From Myxococcus qinghaiensis (GTDB taxonomy: Bacteria; Myxococcota; Myxococcia; Myxococcales; Myxococcaceae): a DNA stretch of 64,000 nt. The first letter of the stretch is position 1. Each line of letters starts with the position of its first letter. Shown in pieces: positions 16,980-25,661 of this stretch. The DNA lies in assembly GCF_024198215.1 (NCBI RefSeq), contig NZ_JAKCFA010000008.1, forward strand, positions 62,001-126,000, in the 5' to 3' direction. The notes beneath the pieces were generated by a model that ran no database searches, was not told the DNA's origin, and saw only the letters and a program-made list of their open reading frames with translations. The position numbers and the translations under genes were made by a program.

Positions 16980-18323
16980 TCACACGCTCGCCAACGAGAG
17001 CACCGTCTCGGGGCGTGGGTCCTTCTCCCACGCCTCGAGCAGCACCGCCGCGGGGGAGCGCTTGGACGCGGCCACCTCCGCCAGCGGGTCCAGCAGCGGA
17101 GCATCCGCCGCGTCCAGGCGCAGCAGGCCCCGGCGGGCAATCCCCACCATCTCCTCCGCCAGCCGGTACAGCTCGCGCGAGCCCAGCTTTCCCGCCAGCC
17201 CCTCGCGGCGCGCGGTGTCGTGGAAGGCCAGGTGCTCGGTGTACGTGAGCTGCGGCAGCAGCTTCTCCGCCTCGTCCAACGCCGTGGCGTCATAGAGGAT
17301 GCCGCGCCACAGCGCGCCCAGCGCTCCCGTCATTCCCGCATTGCCGCAGTCCGCGCCGCGCACCTCGACGACCTTCTTCAGGCGCACCTCGGGGAAGAGC
17401 GTGGAGAGGTGGTCCGTCCAGTCCGCCAGGTCCGGCGGCTGTCCCTCGAAGCCCTGCTCCAGCAACTGTCGGAAGGTGAGCTTGGGGTGCAGGTACTGGC
17501 CCTCGCGGCGCAGGAAGAGCAGCGGCGCGTTCATCGCCCACTCGACATAGGCGCGGTACGAGAAGGAGCCGTCGAAGAACGCGGGCAGGTAGCCACAGCG
17601 CGTCGGGTCCACCTCGTCCCAGACGCGGTTGCGGAAGGACAGGTAGCCGGAGGGCTTGCCGTCCACCAGGGGACTGTTGGCGTACAGCGCGTTCATCACC
17701 GGCGACAGCCGCGCCACCACCACCGTCTTCCGGACACAGTCCGCCTCGTCCTTCCAGTCGAGCGACACCTGTCCGGTGGCCGTCATCAACATCATGTTCA
17801 GCGCCAGCTGGCCCCGCTCCGGCAGGGTGCGCCGCATCACCAGGTAGCGCGACTTGGGCATCCACGGCATCGTCCCCGTCGTGCCCGTGGGGCGGTACCC
17901 CAGCGTCACCAGCCGCAGCCCCAGCTCCCCCGCCGCCGCCTTCACCTGCTTCAGGTGGGCCAGGTTCTCCGCGTGGGCCTCGCGCGCCGTGTGGAAGGGG
18001 CTGCCGGACAGCTCGAACTGTCCCCCCGGCTCCAGGGAGATGGTGGCCTCGCCGCGCTCCCGCTGGAGGGCGATGACCGGCGACTCGGGCGTCTCCCGGA
18101 AGGGGACATAGCCGTCGGGAGCCAGCCGGTTCAGCAGGGCCCCGACTCCAGACGGCCCCTCGTACGGCACGGGAGCGTCGGAACCCACGGGGAAGAGCAG
18201 CTTTTCGTGCTCCAAACCGAGGCGAAGGTGGCCCTGGGGCTTCTCGGCGGACCGAAAACCCGACACCAGCATGTCGACGGAGGTGATCGGCTCGGAGTTG
18301 GCGCGCTTGAGGTCGAGGGACAT
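16980..18323 (-). CDS. gshA: Glutamate-cysteine ligase (plant/proteobacterial type)
   Basis: 447 residues, normal for the GCS2-type enzyme found in plants and alphaproteobacteria. Catalyses the ATP-dependent joining of glutamate and cysteine, the first step of glutathione synthesis in the cytoplasm. Recognisable segments: RLGLEHEKLLFP near residue 35, ISLEPGGQFELSGSP near 95-110, TLGYRPTGTTGTMPWMPKSR near 140-160, and EVRGADCGNAGMTGALGALW near 325-345. No glutathione synthetase gene lies in the window. The gene is divergent from the EI24-like membrane protein gene across 60 bp, so the two share a promoter region. Confidence 0.93.
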   Translation of the reverse strand: MSLDLKRANSEPITSVDMLVSGFRSAEKPQGHLRLGLEHEKLLFPVGSDAPVPYEGPSGVGALLNRLAPDGYVPFRETPESPVIALQRERGEATISLEPGGQFELSGSPFHTAREAHAENLAHLKQVKAAAGELGLRLVTLGYRPTGTTGTMPWMPKSRYLVMRRTLPERGQLALNMMLMTATGQVSLDWKDEADCVRKTVVVARLSPVMNALYANSPLVDGKPSGYLSFRNRVWDEVDPTRCGYLPAFFDGSFSYRAYVEWAMNAPLLFLRREGQYLHPKLTFRQLLEQGFEGQPPDLADWTDHLSTLFPEVRLKKVVEVRGADCGNAGMTGALGALWRGILYDATALDEAEKLLPQLTYTEHLAFHDTARREGLAGKLGSRELYRLAEEMVGIARRGLLRLDAADAPLLDPLAEVAASKRSPAAVLLEAWEKDPRPETVLSLASV

Positions 18324-18383
18324 GAGCGCGCCCTATATAACGGGTAACTCCAGAGCCGCTTTCGATTTGCACACCAGCCCCAC

Positions 18384-19199
18384 ATGTCCCCCCCATCCCC
18401 CATCCCCTCCATCTCCCCGCAGCCCCGCCTGGCCGACTTCTTCCAGGGGCTGGGCCTGCTCGGCCGGGCCTTCGGCCTCATCTTCCGCTCCCGGCGCCTC
18501 TTCGTCCTGTCCGCCCTGTGCGCCGCCGTCACCGCGGTGGCCCTGGTGGCCCTGGCGTGGCTCCTGTGGCGCTACGCCCCGGGGGCCCTGGGCTCTTTTT
18601 GGACCCAGCCGGAGTCCTGGTACGGCCGGGGGCTCTGGTACACGGTCCTCGTCCTGTCCGGACTGGTGCTCTGGGTGGTGGGGGCCAACGTCGTGCCCCC
18701 GCTCCTGCTCGCCCCCCTCCAGGACCCCCTGTCCGAGGCCACCGAGGCCCTCTGTGGGGGAGGCGACGGTCCGCCCTTCACCCTGGCCAGTTTCGTGCGG
18801 GGCATCGTCACGGGGCTTGCGCACACGCTGGCGCGGCTGTTCTTCCTGCTCGCCGGGCTGACGATCCTCTTGCCGCTCCACCTCATCCCCGGGGTGGGCA
18901 GTATCTTGTGGACGGTGCTCGGCGGCCTGTGGACCATGACCTGGATGGCGGGCGAGTACCTGGCCGCTCCCATGACACGTCACCTCTACCCTTTCGCCGA
19001 GGTGAGGCGCATGCTGAGGCAGCGCCGGGCCCTGGGCCTGGGCCTGGGAGCGGGCGTCTACCTGCTCCTCTGGGTCCCCGTGGTGAATACCTTCTTCCTG
19101 CCCGTGGCCATCGTCGCCGGGACGCTCCTGTACCGAGGGCTGCGCGAGGCGAACGTCCTGCCGCCTCCGCCCACGAGCAGCCAGGGGGCGTTGCCCTGA
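18384..19199 (+). CDS. EI24/CysZ-like integral membrane protein
   Basis: 271 residues. The opening LADFFQGLGLLGRAFGLIFR matches the family start of CysZ/EI24 proteins. About four to five hydrophobic helices follow: residues 38-63, 87-110 (LWYTVLVLSGLVLWVVGANV), 152-195 and 215-250. The signature region WMAGEYLAAPMTRHLYPFAEVRRMLRQRR (about 191-219) resembles the conserved cytoplasmic loop of the family. CysZ imports sulfate; beside glutamate-cysteine ligase a sulfur-related role is attractive but unproven, as many myxobacterial EI24 proteins are uncharacterised. Confidence 0.8.
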   Translation: MSPPSPIPSISPQPRLADFFQGLGLLGRAFGLIFRSRRLFVLSALCAAVTAVALVALAWLLWRYAPGALGSFWTQPESWYGRGLWYTVLVLSGLVLWVVGANVVPPLLLAPLQDPLSEATEALCGGGDGPPFTLASFVRGIVTGLAHTLARLFFLLAGLTILLPLHLIPGVGSILWTVLGGLWTMTWMAGEYLAAPMTRHLYPFAEVRRMLRQRRALGLGLGAGVYLLLWVPVVNTFFLPVAIVAGTLLYRGLREANVLPPPPTSSQGALP

Positions 19200-19417
19200 A
19201 ATAAACGCCTCCACCGACTGTCGGTCTCTCCAAGACGGGAACGCAGTGCCCGCCAGGGACGTTCTGCCTCTTCAGCGGAGAGTCGATGCCTTGAAGCACC
19301 AGAAAGCCGTGATTAGGCTTGCCCGGCCGCTTCAATGCCCAGCTACCGTTTCAAACGTTCGGATTTTCTAGGCATTTCACGCCACACCCCGGGGCGCGGC
19401 GACGCGCTCCAGCTTGG

Positions 19418-22400
19418 ATGAATCACATGCCGCGTTTTCTCCGCCGCATCGCCGCTGTTGCCGTGCTCCTCGGCGCCTGGGCCCTCGTGGGCAACCACCG
19501 GGCGCCGATTCCATTGATGATGGGAGCGGCCGAGGCCGGGCAGGGACAAGGCACCTGGGATGGCAGCCTGCCCTCCGCCAAGGGCGAGAAGGCACCTCAC
19601 GACCTCAACAGCCTTCGCGTGCTGACCAAGGTCATCCTCTACGTGAAGGAAAACTACGTCGACCCCAAGCGCATCAAGCCGAAGGAGATGATGATCTCCT
19701 CGCTGGAGTACGTGGAGAAGAGCGTTCCGGACGTGCTGGTGGACGGCAACCCGGAGACGGGCAAGCTGGCCGTCAACGTCAACGGCAAGACGCGCGAGTT
19801 CGACATCGGCCACGTCGACTCGCTGTGGAAGATGTCCTTCGCCCTCAAGGACGTGTTCGACTTCCTGTCGAAGAACATGCGTCCCATCGAGGACACGCGC
19901 GACATCGAGTACGCGGCCGTCAACGGCATGCTGTCCACCCTGGACCCGCACTCGGTGCTGCTGCGCCCGGAGCTGTACCGGGAGATGAAGCTGTCCACCA
20001 AGGGTGAGTTCGGTGGCCTGGGCTTCGTCATCCAGATGCGCGAGGGCAACCTGACCGTCGTCAAGGTGCTGCCCAAGACGCCCGCGCACCGCGCCGGCAT
20101 CCAGAAGGATGACCGCATCAAGAAGATTGGCGAGGAGTCCACCGTCAACATGGACCTCAACGAGGCCGTGTCCAAGCTGCGCGGCCCGGTGGACAGCCGC
20201 ATCGTCATCACCGTGGAGCGCGACGGCTGGGACAAGCCCCGCGTCATGACGCTGGCCCGCGCGATGATCTCCATCGAGAGCGTCCAGCACAAGATGCTCT
20301 CCGGCAACGTGGGCTACATCCGCCTGAAGAACTTCCAGGGCAACACCACCCGGGATTTGGAGTCGGCGCTGGGCGAGCTGCGCAAGCAGGCGGACGCCAA
20401 GGGCGGCTTCAAGGGCCTGGTGCTGGACATGCGTGGCAACCCGGGCGGCCTCCTGGAGCAGGCCATCCAGGTGTCCGACACGTTCCTGTCCACGGGCACC
20501 ATCGTCGCGACGGTGGGCCTGTCGGACAAGCTGCGTGAGGAGAAGCGCGCGCGTCCCACCGAGGGCGAGGACACCTATCCGATTGCGGTGCTCGTCAACG
20601 CGGGCAGCGCCTCCGCGTCGGAAATCGTGGCGGGCGCGCTGAAGAACCTCAACCGCGCGGTCATCATCGGCCGGCAGACGTTCGGCAAGGGCAGCGTGCA
20701 GGTGCTGTACGACTTCCCGGACGACAGCGCGCTGAAGCTGACCATCGCCAAGTACCTGACGCCGGGCGACAAATCCATCCAGGAGGTCGGCATCGTCCCG
20801 GACATCCAGCTCGTCCCCACCCGCGTCACCGACGAGCGCGTGGACGTGTTCGCGTCGCGCCGCTCCATGGGCGAGGCGGACCTGGATCAGCACTTCGGCA
20901 ACCCGGACTCGGCCACCGTCGCGAAGAAGCGCGAGGACGTGTTGGATCGCGAGAAGCCGCGCGAGAGCCTCAAGTACCTGAAGGTGGACCCCAAGCAGCA
21001 GGAGAAGCTGGCCGTCGCCGCGAAGGAGGAGCCGAAGAAGGATCCGAAGGCCGTCGCCGCGAGCAAGGACGGGGACAAGAAGCCGCATGGGGAGAACGAC
21101 CCGCTGCTCGACGTGGCGGGCCAGGGCGAGGACCTGGACGACCAGCTGGACGCGGAGTCCCAGGAGGAGATCAAGGAGGACTTCGAGGTGCAGTTCGCGC
21201 GGGACTACGTGCTGAAGGCCCCGGCGGCTACCCGTGAGCAGCAGCTCCAGCAGGGCAAGGGCTTCATCGAGCAGAAGCGCCGCGAGGAGGAGACCCGCAT
21301 CAACGCCGCCATCGCCGCGCTGGGTGTGGACTGGAGCGCCGGTCCCACGCCGAAGAACGTGCAGCTGACGGGCACGCTGACGCCGACGCCGGACACGAAG
21401 ATTCACGCCGGCGACCTGCTGGAGATGGTGGTGACGGCGGAGAACAAGGGCGCCGAGCCGCTCAAGCGCGTGCGCGCCTGGACGGAGAGCGACAACGCCT
21501 TCCTGGACCGCCGCGAGTTCCTCTTCGGCGCGCTGAACCCGGGTGAGAAGAAGTCCTGGAAGGTGAAGGTGCGCCTGCCCAAGGACCTCACCAGCCGCCG
21601 CGACGACGTGACGGTGCGCTTCTTCGATGACCAGGGCGCGCTGCCGGAGACGCGCGTGTCGGAGCTGAACTTCGCGGAGCTGCCGCGGCCGTCCTTCGCC
21701 TTCAACTGGCAGGTGGTGGATGACTGCGCCAACTGCAACGGCGACGGCACGGTGCAGCGCGGCGAGACGGTGGCGGTGCTGCTCGACGTGACGAACGTGG
21801 GCCCCGGCGTCGCGATGGACTCCTTCACTCAAATCAAGAATGGCGGGGACGCGAACATCTTCATCGAGAAGGGTCGCTTCAAGCTGGGCGAGCTGAAGAC
21901 CGGCGAGACGAAGACGGCGCGGTTCCAGGTGGAGGTGAAGAAGGGCTACAAGGGCGAAACCTTCCCGCTGAAGCTGGCCATCATCGACGAGCCGCTGGAG
22001 GAGTTCGTCATGGAGAAGATGGAGCTGCCCGTGAAGGACGCGGCCGTGGCCACGCTGGAGGCGAAGAAGGGCTCGGTGCGCGTCACGGAGAAGACCGAGT
22101 TCCTCGGCTCGCCCGTGGAGGGTGGCCGCACGGTGGCGAAGCTGAACGCCACCGCGGTGCTGCCGGTGGAGGCCGCGAACAAGGGCTTCTACCGCGTGGA
22201 GCTGGAGAAGGGCCGCTTCGGCTTCGTGCGCGCCCAGGATGCCAAGGAAGTGAAGGCGGGCAAGCCCACCGCGCCGAAGCTGGCGTGGACGACGACGCGC
22301 CGTCCGCCGGACATCAAGCTGGACGCGGACCCGTCCGCGGGCGGCCTGGTCGCCAACGGGGAGAAGTTCACCCTGTCCGGCGTGGTGACGGACCCCAACG

Positions 22401-22660
22401 GCCTGTTGGACGTGTACGTGCTCGTCAACGACCAGAAGGTCTACTTCAAGGGCGTGGACCCGAAGGGTGGCGAGCCGAACACCCTGAAGTTCTCCACCGA
22501 GTTCACCCTCAAGGAAGGCAACAACAACGTGCTGGTGGTGGCGCGCGAGAGCACCGACTTCGCCAGCCGCCGCACCCTGGTCATCCGCCGCCGCCCGGCC
22601 GAAGTGGCCCAGAAGGTGACGGGCCAGAGCCCCGGCGGAGTGAAGCCGCAGCCGCAGTAG
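19418..22660 (+). CDS. S41 C-terminal processing protease with long C-terminal extension
   Basis: 1080 residues from the ATG at 19418 (an alternative ATG is at 19427). An N-terminal hydrophobic signal (RRIAAVAVLLGAWALVGNH) exports it to the periplasm. A PDZ domain (GGLGFVIQMREGNLTVVKVL; GIQKDDRI) precedes the S41 core: nucleophile S399 within NAGSASASEI (394-403) and general base K424 in GRQTFGKGS, the Ser/Lys dyad of CtpA/Prc. About 500 further residues follow: charged linker, two CARDB-like beta domains (one with a DDCANCNGDGTVQRGE insertion) and an SH3-like/beta C-terminus. The usual family length is 400-700, so the extension is unusual. Probably trims envelope proteins or processes peptidoglycan regulators. 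Confidence 0.92.
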   Translation: MNHMPRFLRRIAAVAVLLGAWALVGNHRAPIPLMMGAAEAGQGQGTWDGSLPSAKGEKAPHDLNSLRVLTKVILYVKENYVDPKRIKPKEMMISSLEYVEKSVPDVLVDGNPETGKLAVNVNGKTREFDIGHVDSLWKMSFALKDVFDFLSKNMRPIEDTRDIEYAAVNGMLSTLDPHSVLLRPELYREMKLSTKGEFGGLGFVIQMREGNLTVVKVLPKTPAHRAGIQKDDRIKKIGEESTVNMDLNEAVSKLRGPVDSRIVITVERDGWDKPRVMTLARAMISIESVQHKMLSGNVGYIRLKNFQGNTTRDLESALGELRKQADAKGGFKGLVLDMRGNPGGLLEQAIQVSDTFLSTGTIVATVGLSDKLREEKRARPTEGEDTYPIAVLVNAGSASASEIVAGALKNLNRAVIIGRQTFGKGSVQVLYDFPDDSALKLTIAKYLTPGDKSIQEVGIVPDIQLVPTRVTDERVDVFASRRSMGEADLDQHFGNPDSATVAKKREDVLDREKPRESLKYLKVDPKQQEKLAVAAKEEPKKDPKAVAASKDGDKKPHGENDPLLDVAGQGEDLDDQLDAESQEEIKEDFEVQFARDYVLKAPAATREQQLQQGKGFIEQKRREEETRINAAIAALGVDWSAGPTPKNVQLTGTLTPTPDTKIHAGDLLEMVVTAENKGAEPLKRVRAWTESDNAFLDRREFLFGALNPGEKKSWKVKVRLPKDLTSRRDDVTVRFFDDQGALPETRVSELNFAELPRPSFAFNWQVVDDCANCNGDGTVQRGETVAVLLDVTNVGPGVAMDSFTQIKNGGDANIFIEKGRFKLGELKTGETKTARFQVEVKKGYKGETFPLKLAIIDEPLEEFVMEKMELPVKDAAVATLEAKKGSVRVTEKTEFLGSPVEGGRTVAKLNATAVLPVEAANKGFYRVELEKGRFGFVRAQDAKEVKAGKPTAPKLAWTTTRRPPDIKLDADPSAGGLVANGEKFTLSGVVTDPNGLLDVYVLVNDQKVYFKGVDPKGGEPNTLKFSTEFTLKEGNNNVLVVARESTDFASRRTLVIRRRPAEVAQKVTGQSPGGVKPQPQ

Positions 22661-22680
22661 GCGTCTGACGACACGCGCCA

Positions 22681-22697
22681 GCCGCCTTCCGGGCGGC
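22681..22697 (+). terminator. Intrinsic terminator-like hairpin after the S41 protease
   Basis: GCCGCC (22681-22686), 5-nt loop, GGCGGC (22692-22697), then ctttcc. It lies 20 bp after the stop codon. Confidence 0.6.
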
Positions 22698-22831
22698 CTT
22701 TCCGGTGGGTCCTCCTCAAGAGACTCGTCGGAAGGGCCGCCCGTTTTGTTGACGCTCCTCGCGGGCTGGCGTTAGCGTCCGCCGCTGTGGGGCGCCCCCG
22801 GCCGGCGGGTTCCCGGGAGGCGGTGACTCGA

Positions 22832-23743
22832 ATGCGGACGTTCAGTCGGTGGCTCGCCCTGGCGGCGTGTGTCTCGGGAGCGACCGCATACGCGGACGAC
22901 AACGACCTGCGCATCTCGGACTTTGGTGATCCGAATGCGGCGGATGGCTCCAACGCCGCCGCCAACGCGAACTTCCGCGCCTTCGCCCGCGTCATGGGCG
23001 CCGCAATCACCTCTGCGAACCTGATGCCGCCGGAGACGACGGGGCACTCGGCCTGGGCCATCAACGCGGAGCTGTCCGTGGTGTCGCTGCCGGACAGCGT
23101 GCGCATCCCCACGGAGAACGTGGACCAGCCCTCCACCGTGCTCATCCCCTCCTTCCACGTGCGCAAGGGCCTGCCCTTCTCGCTGGAGCTGGGCGGGCGC
23201 GTGGGCTGGGTGGAGAAGAGCAGCCAGGTGGTGGCCACCGGCGAGGTGAAGTGGGCCGTCAACGAGGGCTTCACGTGGCTGCCCGACGTGGGCGTGCGCG
23301 GGCACGTGACGAAGCTGTTCGGCGCCCGGGACTTGAGCCTGACGGTGATGGGCCTGGACATCGGCGTGGGCAAGCAGTTCCCGCTGGGTGGCATGGTGAC
23401 GCTGACGCCCTACGGAGGCCTGGATCTGGGCTTCGTCGGAGCCACCACCAGCCGCCTCGACTTCAATCCGACGCGCGACTACGAGGACTCGCTCGGCGAC
23501 AACTCGCGCGAGGCGCTGGACGGCACGGCGAACTATTCGAAGGTGTCCTTCGGCGACAATGTGAACCAGCGCATCTACGGCGGCGTGCGCTTCATCGGCG
23601 GCGTGCTCCAGCTGGGCGCGGAGCTGTCGCTCACCCGCACCGGCAGCGTCGAGACGCCTCGCGCGGACAACCCGAACGCGCTCGAGGACCGGGGCCTGCC
23701 CGCGGTGTTCGCCTTCAGCACCACGCTGGGCCTGGACTTCTAG
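22832..23743 (+). CDS. Outer-membrane beta-barrel protein
   Basis: 303 residues. The start at 22832 is supported by GGGAGG 11 nt upstream and by the signal peptide it creates (FSRWLALAACVSGATAYA, cleavage before DDND). The mature chain alternates hydrophobic and polar residues in about ten strands with Gly-rich turns (FSLELGGRVGWVEKSS, VTLTPYGGLDLGFVG, IYGGVRFIGGVLQLGAELSL) and ends in an aromatic (GLDF), as expected for a BAM-assembled barrel. No specific transport family is recognised. Converges on the phosphodiesterase gene with 10 bp between. Confidence 0.78.
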   Translation: MRTFSRWLALAACVSGATAYADDNDLRISDFGDPNAADGSNAAANANFRAFARVMGAAITSANLMPPETTGHSAWAINAELSVVSLPDSVRIPTENVDQPSTVLIPSFHVRKGLPFSLELGGRVGWVEKSSQVVATGEVKWAVNEGFTWLPDVGVRGHVTKLFGARDLSLTVMGLDIGVGKQFPLGGMVTLTPYGGLDLGFVGATTSRLDFNPTRDYEDSLGDNSREALDGTANYSKVSFGDNVNQRIYGGVRFIGGVLQLGAELSLTRTGSVETPRADNPNALEDRGLPAVFAFSTTLGLDF

Positions 23744-23769
23744 GCGCGGGCGGTCAGGCCGCGGCGCGC
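23744..23769. terminator. Imperfect bidirectional hairpin
   Basis: Outer stem GCGCG/CGCGC (23744-23748 with 23765-23769) and inner stem GCGG/CCGC (23750-23753 with 23759-23762). The loop holds the stop of the opposing gene (23754-23756). Weaker than the other convergent hairpins. Confidence 0.35.
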
Positions 23770-24479
23770 AGGGCCTCTCGCAGCGCGCCGGGCCGGTTGG
23801 TGATGAGGTAGCTGACCCCCATCTGCTCCAGCGCGCGGGCCTTCGCGGCGTCGTCCACCGTCCAGGTGGCCACGCGCAGTCCCGCGGCGCGCCAGGTGGC
23901 GACCCGCTCCGGAGTGCAGTCCTCGTAGTAGGGATGCACCGAGTGGGACGAGACGAGCGGGCTCACCGCGTACGCGTGCACGCCCCAGCGACGGTCCGGG
24001 TCGATGAGGTAGCCCCGCCGCAGCTCGGGCGCGACGGCGAGCAGGCGGAAGAGGCACAGCGGGTTGAAGCTGGAGATGACCACGCGCTCGGCCAGCCCCA
24101 GGCGGCGCACCAGCTCCGCCACCTTGCGTGAGAGGCCGTCGTCGTCGAACCGGTCGCACTTCAGCTCGATGTTGACGAGGAAGTGGGGCGGCAGCGCCTC
24201 CAGCACCTCCTCCAGCAGGGGGATGCGCGCCGGAGCGAAGCCCAGCGCTGTCCCCACGTCCGCGCGTCGCAGCTTCCACCACGGCGTGTGGCGCACCTCC
24301 CAGGGAAGGCGCGCCAGCCGCTCCAGTCGCTCGTCGTGACAGACGACCACCTCGCCCGAGCCGCACACCATGGCATCCAGCTCCACGCCGTCAGCCCCCT
24401 GTCGGGCGGCCTCCGTGAAGGCTTCCAGGGTGTTCTCGGGGGCGTCGGCGGAGGCGCCTCGGTGGGCAAGCAGGAGCAT
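23754..24479 (-). CDS. Glycerophosphodiester phosphodiesterase
   Basis: 241 residues, typical for cytoplasmic GDPD/UgpQ-type enzymes. Starts with the signature LLAHRGASADAPENTLEAF: His6-Arg7-Gly8, with the catalytic E/D in GADGVELDAMV, and the second histidine in VVVCHDERLER. Later motifs: LVNIELKCD (metal-binding Glu), VVISSFNPL, and AGLRVATWTVDD near the C-terminus. Hydrolyses glycerophosphodiesters to glycerol-3-phosphate and an alcohol. No signal peptide is visible. Single gene, convergent with the OM barrel gene. Confidence 0.93.
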   Translation of the reverse strand: MLLLAHRGASADAPENTLEAFTEAARQGADGVELDAMVCGSGEVVVCHDERLERLARLPWEVRHTPWWKLRRADVGTALGFAPARIPLLEEVLEALPPHFLVNIELKCDRFDDDGLSRKVAELVRRLGLAERVVISSFNPLCLFRLLAVAPELRRGYLIDPDRRWGVHAYAVSPLVSSHSVHPYYEDCTPERVATWRAAGLRVATWTVDDAAKARALEQMGVSYLITNRPGALREALRAAA

Positions 24480-24591
24480 GGGCTCAGTGTGCGCTGGATG
24501 AGCCTTCCCGCGCAGCAGAAGTGCGGACGGGCGTCAGCGGGTGGACGCGCGACTTGCCTCCCCTACCCCTTTGCTGCACTGTGAGTTCATC

Positions 24592-24819
24592 ATGTTGGGC
24601 CTTCACCTCGGCGAAATCATCCTCCTCGGCTTCATCCTGCTGGTGGTCTTCTCGGCCGCCCGGATGGGCCAGCTCGGCAACGCCGTGGGCAAGTTCGTCT
24701 ACTCGTTCCGCAAGGCCTCCAAGGGCGAGGACCTGGTCGACGCGAAGTCGCTGCCGTCCTCGCGCCGGGGCTCCACGGACGCCGAGTACAGCGAGCCGGA
24801 TTCAACGCGCCGCCGCTAG
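24592..24819 (+). CDS. tatA: TatA/TatE-family twin-arginine translocase subunit
   Basis: 75 residues from the ATG at 24592. Single N-terminal membrane helix (LGLHLGEIILLGFILLVVFS) followed by an amphipathic helix beginning ARMGQLGNAVGKFVYSFRKA, then a charged tail. The LGxxE..L start, polar Glu in the helix and Gly-containing hinge match TatA. The usual FG hinge is FS here. It would form the export pore for folded Tat substrates; tatB and tatC are not in the window, so tat genes are split. The frame is open further upstream to 24541, but the family starts at MLGLHLGE. Confidence 0.82.
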   Translation: MLGLHLGEIILLGFILLVVFSAARMGQLGNAVGKFVYSFRKASKGEDLVDAKSLPSSRRGSTDAEYSEPDSTRRR

Positions 24820-24846
24820 TCCGCCCGCCCCCTCTTCCCCCGCCAT

Positions 24847-25656
24847 TCAGTCGTGCAGGTGACGGGTTCCGCTCACGGGCTCGGGCGCTTCCTCAGGTGC
24901 GGGCTGAAGCAGGGCCGCCCCTTCCGCCAGCAGTCGCGCGGCCTGCTCCCTCAGGGACAGGTGCAGCGCGGCGCTCGAGTGGAGCTCGCGCAAGTCACTG
25001 CTGTTGAGCAGCGGAACGATTTTCGCGCCGATTTCGGGCGGCAGGTACGGGTTGAAGACGAGCGCGCGGCGCACCGTATGGCGCACGGACCAGCGAGGAG
25101 AGCGCCAGATTTCCAGCAGCGGCTCCGGGCGGGCCGGACGGCGGGCGGCGATGCGCACCACCAGGTCCTCGGTGAGGCGCGGGTTGATGAGGACGTTGCG
25201 CAGCACGGACGGGTTGCTGACGGTGGCCAGGCGCGACAGCGTGTCCGGGTCCCTGGTGAGCCGGGCCTGTTGCTTGAGGTGCCCCAGCGACTGGGAGAAG
25301 GCGTTGGCGTCCGCGCGCGCGGCGGCGTCCGGGTTCATCTCCCGCTTCGCGGGGCCCTGGGCGAACAGGTCCGCCACCGTGTCGAGCGCCTGCACGTGCG
25401 CGAGCCTGCGCAGCTCGGTGACATGGGGGATGTGCTCCGCCTCCTGCGCCAGCGCGGCCAGGAAGTCGGACAGCACGCAGGTGGCGGGCTCCCAGCCCTG
25501 ACGTGAGAGGGAGATGAGGTGCCCCACCAGCTCGTTCGCGTCGAACGGGTCGCCGCGCGACAGCTCCCTCGCGGCCGCCTTGCGGCGCACCTCGGCGCCT
25601 CCACCCAGGGCGTGGAGGAACCTGGCGACGTTGCGTGCGTCGTCCAATGAGGGCAT
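24847..25656 (-). CDS. Helical-repeat protein of unknown function
   Basis: 269 residues, almost all alpha-helical with HEAT/LRV-like repeats: the segments ATVSNPSVLRNVLINPRLTE (about 145-164), LLEIWRSPRWSVRHTVRRAL and FNPYLPPEIGAKIVPLL each follow the pattern of short paired helices with an Asn/Pro turn, as in DUF2336-like scoring repeats. No signal peptide or TM segment, so it is probably cytoplasmic. It lies 5 bp after the zinc-ribbon protein gene on the same strand, so the two form an operon. Function unknown. Confidence 0.75.
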   Translation of the reverse strand: MPSLDDARNVARFLHALGGGAEVRRKAAARELSRGDPFDANELVGHLISLSRQGWEPATCVLSDFLAALAQEAEHIPHVTELRRLAHVQALDTVADLFAQGPAKREMNPDAAARADANAFSQSLGHLKQQARLTRDPDTLSRLATVSNPSVLRNVLINPRLTEDLVVRIAARRPARPEPLLEIWRSPRWSVRHTVRRALVFNPYLPPEIGAKIVPLLNSSDLRELHSSAALHLSLREQAARLLAEGAALLQPAPEEAPEPVSGTRHLHD

Positions 25657-25661
25657 GGCGC

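Noticed and set aside
19347..19357. Palindrome cgtttcaaacg upstream of the S41 protease
   Set aside because: Single 11-bp palindrome with no second copy nearby; too weak to call an operator.
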